Part shown: in pieces, positions 62,135 through 64,000 of the stretch | Position numbering within the stretch: position 1 is the stretch's first letter | Layout: every line of letters starts with the position of its first letter | Source: Holophagales bacterium | GTDB lineage: Bacteria > Acidobacteriota > Thermoanaerobaculia > Multivoradales > Multivoraceae | Direction: 5' to 3' | Length of the DNA stretch: 64,000 nt | NCBI GenBank assembly: GCA_009843505.1 | Contig: VYDI01000034.1 | Location: 682,001 to 746,000 of the forward strand | The notes under the pieces: generated by a model | Databases searched by the model: none | What the model saw: the letters and a program-made list of their open reading frames with translations, nothing else | Told to the model about the DNA's origin: nothing | Translations under genes and position numbers: made by a program

Positions 62135-63151
62135 ATGTCCGACCGCAGCCAGGAAATCCGCCTCGCTTCCCGCCCCGCCGGCGAACCCGAGGCGGCGAAC
62201 TTCGAACTCGCAGAGACCGGGATGCCGGCCGCGGGCGCCGGTCAGGCGCTAGTACGCAACGTCTACATGTCGGTCGATCCCTACATGCGGGGCCGGATGC
62301 GGGACATCAAGTCCTACACGCCGCCGTTCGCCATCGGCAAACCGCTCGACGGCGGCGCCGTGGGGGTCGTCGAGAAGTCCAATACGGACGCCCTCTCGCC
62401 CGGCGACCTGGTGTCGAGCCGCTTCGGCTGGCGCAGTCACTTCGCCGCCCACTCGACGGAGCTGCAGAAACTCGACACCCACGGCGCGCCGCTGTCCGCC
62501 TTCCTTGGCGTCCTCGGCATGCCGGGGATGACCGCCTATGTCGGCCTGCTCGACCTCGGCGAACCGAAGGAAGGCGAGACCGTGTTCGTGTCGGCCGCGG
62601 CGGGCGCGGTCGGCAGCCTCGTTGGCCAGATCGCGAAGATCAAGGGCTGCCGCGCGGTCGGCAGCGCCGGCTCCCCGGACAAAGTCGAGCACCTGGTCTC
62701 CGATCTCGGCTACGACGCCGCCTTCGACTACCACGACGACCTGAACCGGTCCCTGAGCGAGACCTGCCCCGACGGCATCGACGTCTACTTCGAGAACGTC
62801 GGCGGACCAACCCTCGAGGCCGTGCTGCTGCACATGAACATGTTCGGAAGGATCCCGGTGTGCGGGATGATCGCGCACTACAACGACGAGGAGCCCCGTC
62901 CAGGACCGCGGACCCTCATCTCGATCATTCCGAAGCGCCTCAGGATGCAGGGCTTCATCGTCTCCGACCACATGGACCGCCGCGCCGACTTCGTCCGCGA
63001 CGTCGCCGGCTGGATCGCGGAAGGCAAGGTCGCCTACCGCGAGACGATCGTCTCCGGCCTCGAGAACGCCCCGGAGGCGTTCATGGGCCTCTTCCGCGGC
63101 GAGAACACCGGCAAGATGGTGGTCCAGATCAGCGACGATCCGACGGCGTAG
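62135..63151 (+). CDS. MDR family NADP-dependent oxidoreductase (CurA/PTGR-like)
   Basis: 338 residues from the ATG at 62135 with GGAG upstream; the frame open from 61967 overlaps the hydrolase. Medium-chain reductase lacking structural zinc cysteines: VRNVYMSVDPYMRGRMRD, LGVLGMPGMTAYVGLLDLG, nucleotide loop SAAAGAVGSLVGQIAKIKGC and YFENVGGPTLEAVLLHMN. It reduces activated double bonds of enones or enals with NADPH, as in CurA and prostaglandin reductases. It may detoxify aldehydes or ketones. Confidence 0.92.
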   Translation: MSDRSQEIRLASRPAGEPEAANFELAETGMPAAGAGQALVRNVYMSVDPYMRGRMRDIKSYTPPFAIGKPLDGGAVGVVEKSNTDALSPGDLVSSRFGWRSHFAAHSTELQKLDTHGAPLSAFLGVLGMPGMTAYVGLLDLGEPKEGETVFVSAAAGAVGSLVGQIAKIKGCRAVGSAGSPDKVEHLVSDLGYDAAFDYHDDLNRSLSETCPDGIDVYFENVGGPTLEAVLLHMNMFGRIPVCGMIAHYNDEEPRPGPRTLISIIPKRLRMQGFIVSDHMDRRADFVRDVAGWIAEGKVAYRETIVSGLENAPEAFMGLFRGENTGKMVVQISDDPTA

Positions 63152-63152
63152 C

Positions 63153-64000
63153 TCACACCCGGAATCGCGCCCTGAACTCCGCGTGGCCTTCTTCGAAGGT
63201 GCACGGGTAGCCCTGCAGCGCGTACACCATCGTCTCCAGGGCGATCCGGCGGAAGTACAACCGCGCCCGCCACAGCATCCCTTCATCCTTCAGTCCGCGG
63301 TACTGGTCCACGACGCGTTGGGCGAACTGCTGCCCGTTGGCGAGCAGTCCGGCGAAGTCGAGGGCGGGGTCTCCGATGGAACGGTCGCTGAAGTCGATGA
63401 TGTTGACCTGTCGCCGGTCCGCGTCCCAGAGGATGTGCTCGCCGGCCAGATCGCCGTGGACGAGCGCCGTCGGGCGGGTCGGATTCACTTCGGCGGCCAG
63501 CTCGGTCAGGAAGGCACGGATGACCTCGACTTCGTGCGATGCGAGGCGCGGTAGCACGAGCGTTTCGACGTCACGAACGAGGTCCTCGTGGTCCTTCTGC
63601 AGATCCTGCTCGGACACGCCGCACTCGCGGGCGACCGACTTCGGGGTCTCGTGGACCGCGCCGAGGAACGTGGCGAGCTGTTCCGCGATCCGTTTCCTTG
63701 CCGTATCGGAGAGCCGGCCGAACGTGGCGACGTCCAGCTCCCGACCGGCGAGAAGTCGGTAACCGGCGAACGAGCCGTCGGCGGCCTCGTAAACGTAGTC
63801 GGGAATGCCGACGTCGACCCTCGGCTGGAGGTAGCGAAGCAGCCTGGCCTCGTTCGCCAGCGCATCCCGGTTCGCCCGGGCCTTGGGAGCCCGGAAGACG
63901 AGCGCCTCGTCGAGGATCAGGACCGCATGGTCCCAGCCGTGCGTCAGGTACCGATGCGACGTCCACGTGACGTTGGGGAACTCCTCCCGTATCCGCCGCA
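63153..64000 (-). CDS. APH-family phosphotransferase (5' end outside the window)
   Basis: The minus-strand frame is open from TGA 63153 to the window edge, giving about 282 residues with the start missing. APH/choline-kinase fold: VLILDEALVFRAPK in the nucleotide region (Lys), then LVHGDLAGEHILWD for the catalytic Asp and Asn/His loop, and IIDFSDRSIGDPALDFAGLL for the metal Asp. This arrangement resembles APH(2'')-like and macrolide kinases but also many small-molecule kinases, so antibiotic resistance cannot be inferred. It converges with the MDR oxidoreductase, 1 base apart. Confidence 0.85.
   Translation of the reverse strand, partial: RRIREEFPNVTWTSHRYLTHGWDHAVLILDEALVFRAPKARANRDALANEARLLRYLQPRVDVGIPDYVYEAADGSFAGYRLLAGRELDVATFGRLSDTARKRIAEQLATFLGAVHETPKSVARECGVSEQDLQKDHEDLVRDVETLVLPRLASHEVEVIRAFLTELAAEVNPTRPTALVHGDLAGEHILWDADRRQVNIIDFSDRSIGDPALDFAGLLANGQQFAQRVVDQYRGLKDEGMLWRARLYFRRIALETMVYALQGYPCTFEEGHAEFRARFRV

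Noticed and set aside
63153..63998. Aminoglycoside resistance gene
   Set aside because: The kinase fold is clear but the family acts on many small molecules, and the N-terminus is missing; resistance is not supported.
1..64000. tRNA, rRNA, CRISPR array, prophage or insertion sequence
   Set aside because: I looked for TpsiC-like motifs, evenly spaced repeats and transposase/integrase motifs by eye and saw none; a covariance-model scan would be decisive.

Overview
The window is GC-rich, densely coding bacterial DNA: about 53 protein genes, no gap over 300 bases, and no rRNA, tRNA, CRISPR array, integrase or insertion sequence that I could see. The content suggests an Acidobacteriota-like bacterium with an outer membrane. 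The pointers are a VWFA-related surface protein of the TIGR03436 type, carboxypeptidase-regulatory repeats, two TonB-dependent receptors, a bacterial tricorn protease, DUF547, DUF2911, DUF4399 and DUF6152 proteins, many lipoproteins and two twin-arginine signals. This assignment comes from family knowledge, not from a marker gene.

Layout. 1-7.1 kb: tail of a probable indolepyruvate:ferredoxin oxidoreductase, a secreted thioredoxin-like protein, a PQQ lipoprotein with a carboxypeptidase-regulatory protein, and an acyl-CoA dehydrogenase. 7.1-18.2 kb: small membrane and lipoproteins, a PHP-domain lipoprotein, a P-loop kinase, nitronate monooxygenase, a DUF5671 membrane protein, an RraA-like protein, a Tat-exported amidase, and a three-gene run of outer-membrane protein, unknown secreted protein and PhoD-type phosphatase. 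18.3-33.7 kb: a TonB receptor, a DUF6152 protein, a cytochrome c-PQQ dehydrogenase, four members of one secreted paralogous family (PDLQGxW), an AhpD-like gene interrupted by an in-frame TGA, a GT-C membrane transferase and a DUF547-radical SAM fusion. 33.9-43.4 kb: a metal- and redox-themed stretch with MerC-like protein, rhodanese lipoprotein, TonB receptor, CopC/CopD and two tandem Nramp-like transporters, then a beta-propeller lipoprotein. 43.5-55.2 kb: VOC protein, cytochrome c/copper-monooxygenase-like protein, DUF2911 protein, a fifth PDLQGxW paralogue, TIM-barrel isomerase, tricorn protease, methyltransferase, DoxX, SDR and VWFA protein. 55.2-64 kb: Baeyer-Villiger-type monooxygenase, CoA transferase, KAS III, a third Nramp-like transporter, serine beta-lactamase-like hydrolase, MDR oxidoreductase and a truncated APH-family kinase.

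The strongest discovery is at 28356-29429. Two apparent ORFs lie in the same frame, separated by one TGA that sits exactly where the second cysteine of the AhpD CxxCxxxH motif belongs. A perfect 7-bp hairpin with a GG-containing loop begins 17 nt after the TGA. I read this as one selenoprotein with a CxxU active site.

Other notable signals: a REP-like repeat (constant head ACTGGGTGC plus a 7-4-7 hairpin whose stem covaries between copies), one copy of which is translated into a lipoprotein signal region; two divergent genes whose start codons overlap inside CCATGG, each with a -10-like hexamer exactly 7 nt upstream; three Nramp-like transporters with GxGE in place of the metal-binding DPGN; five PDLQGxW paralogues; and an unlisted 39-residue membrane protein coupled to one of them.
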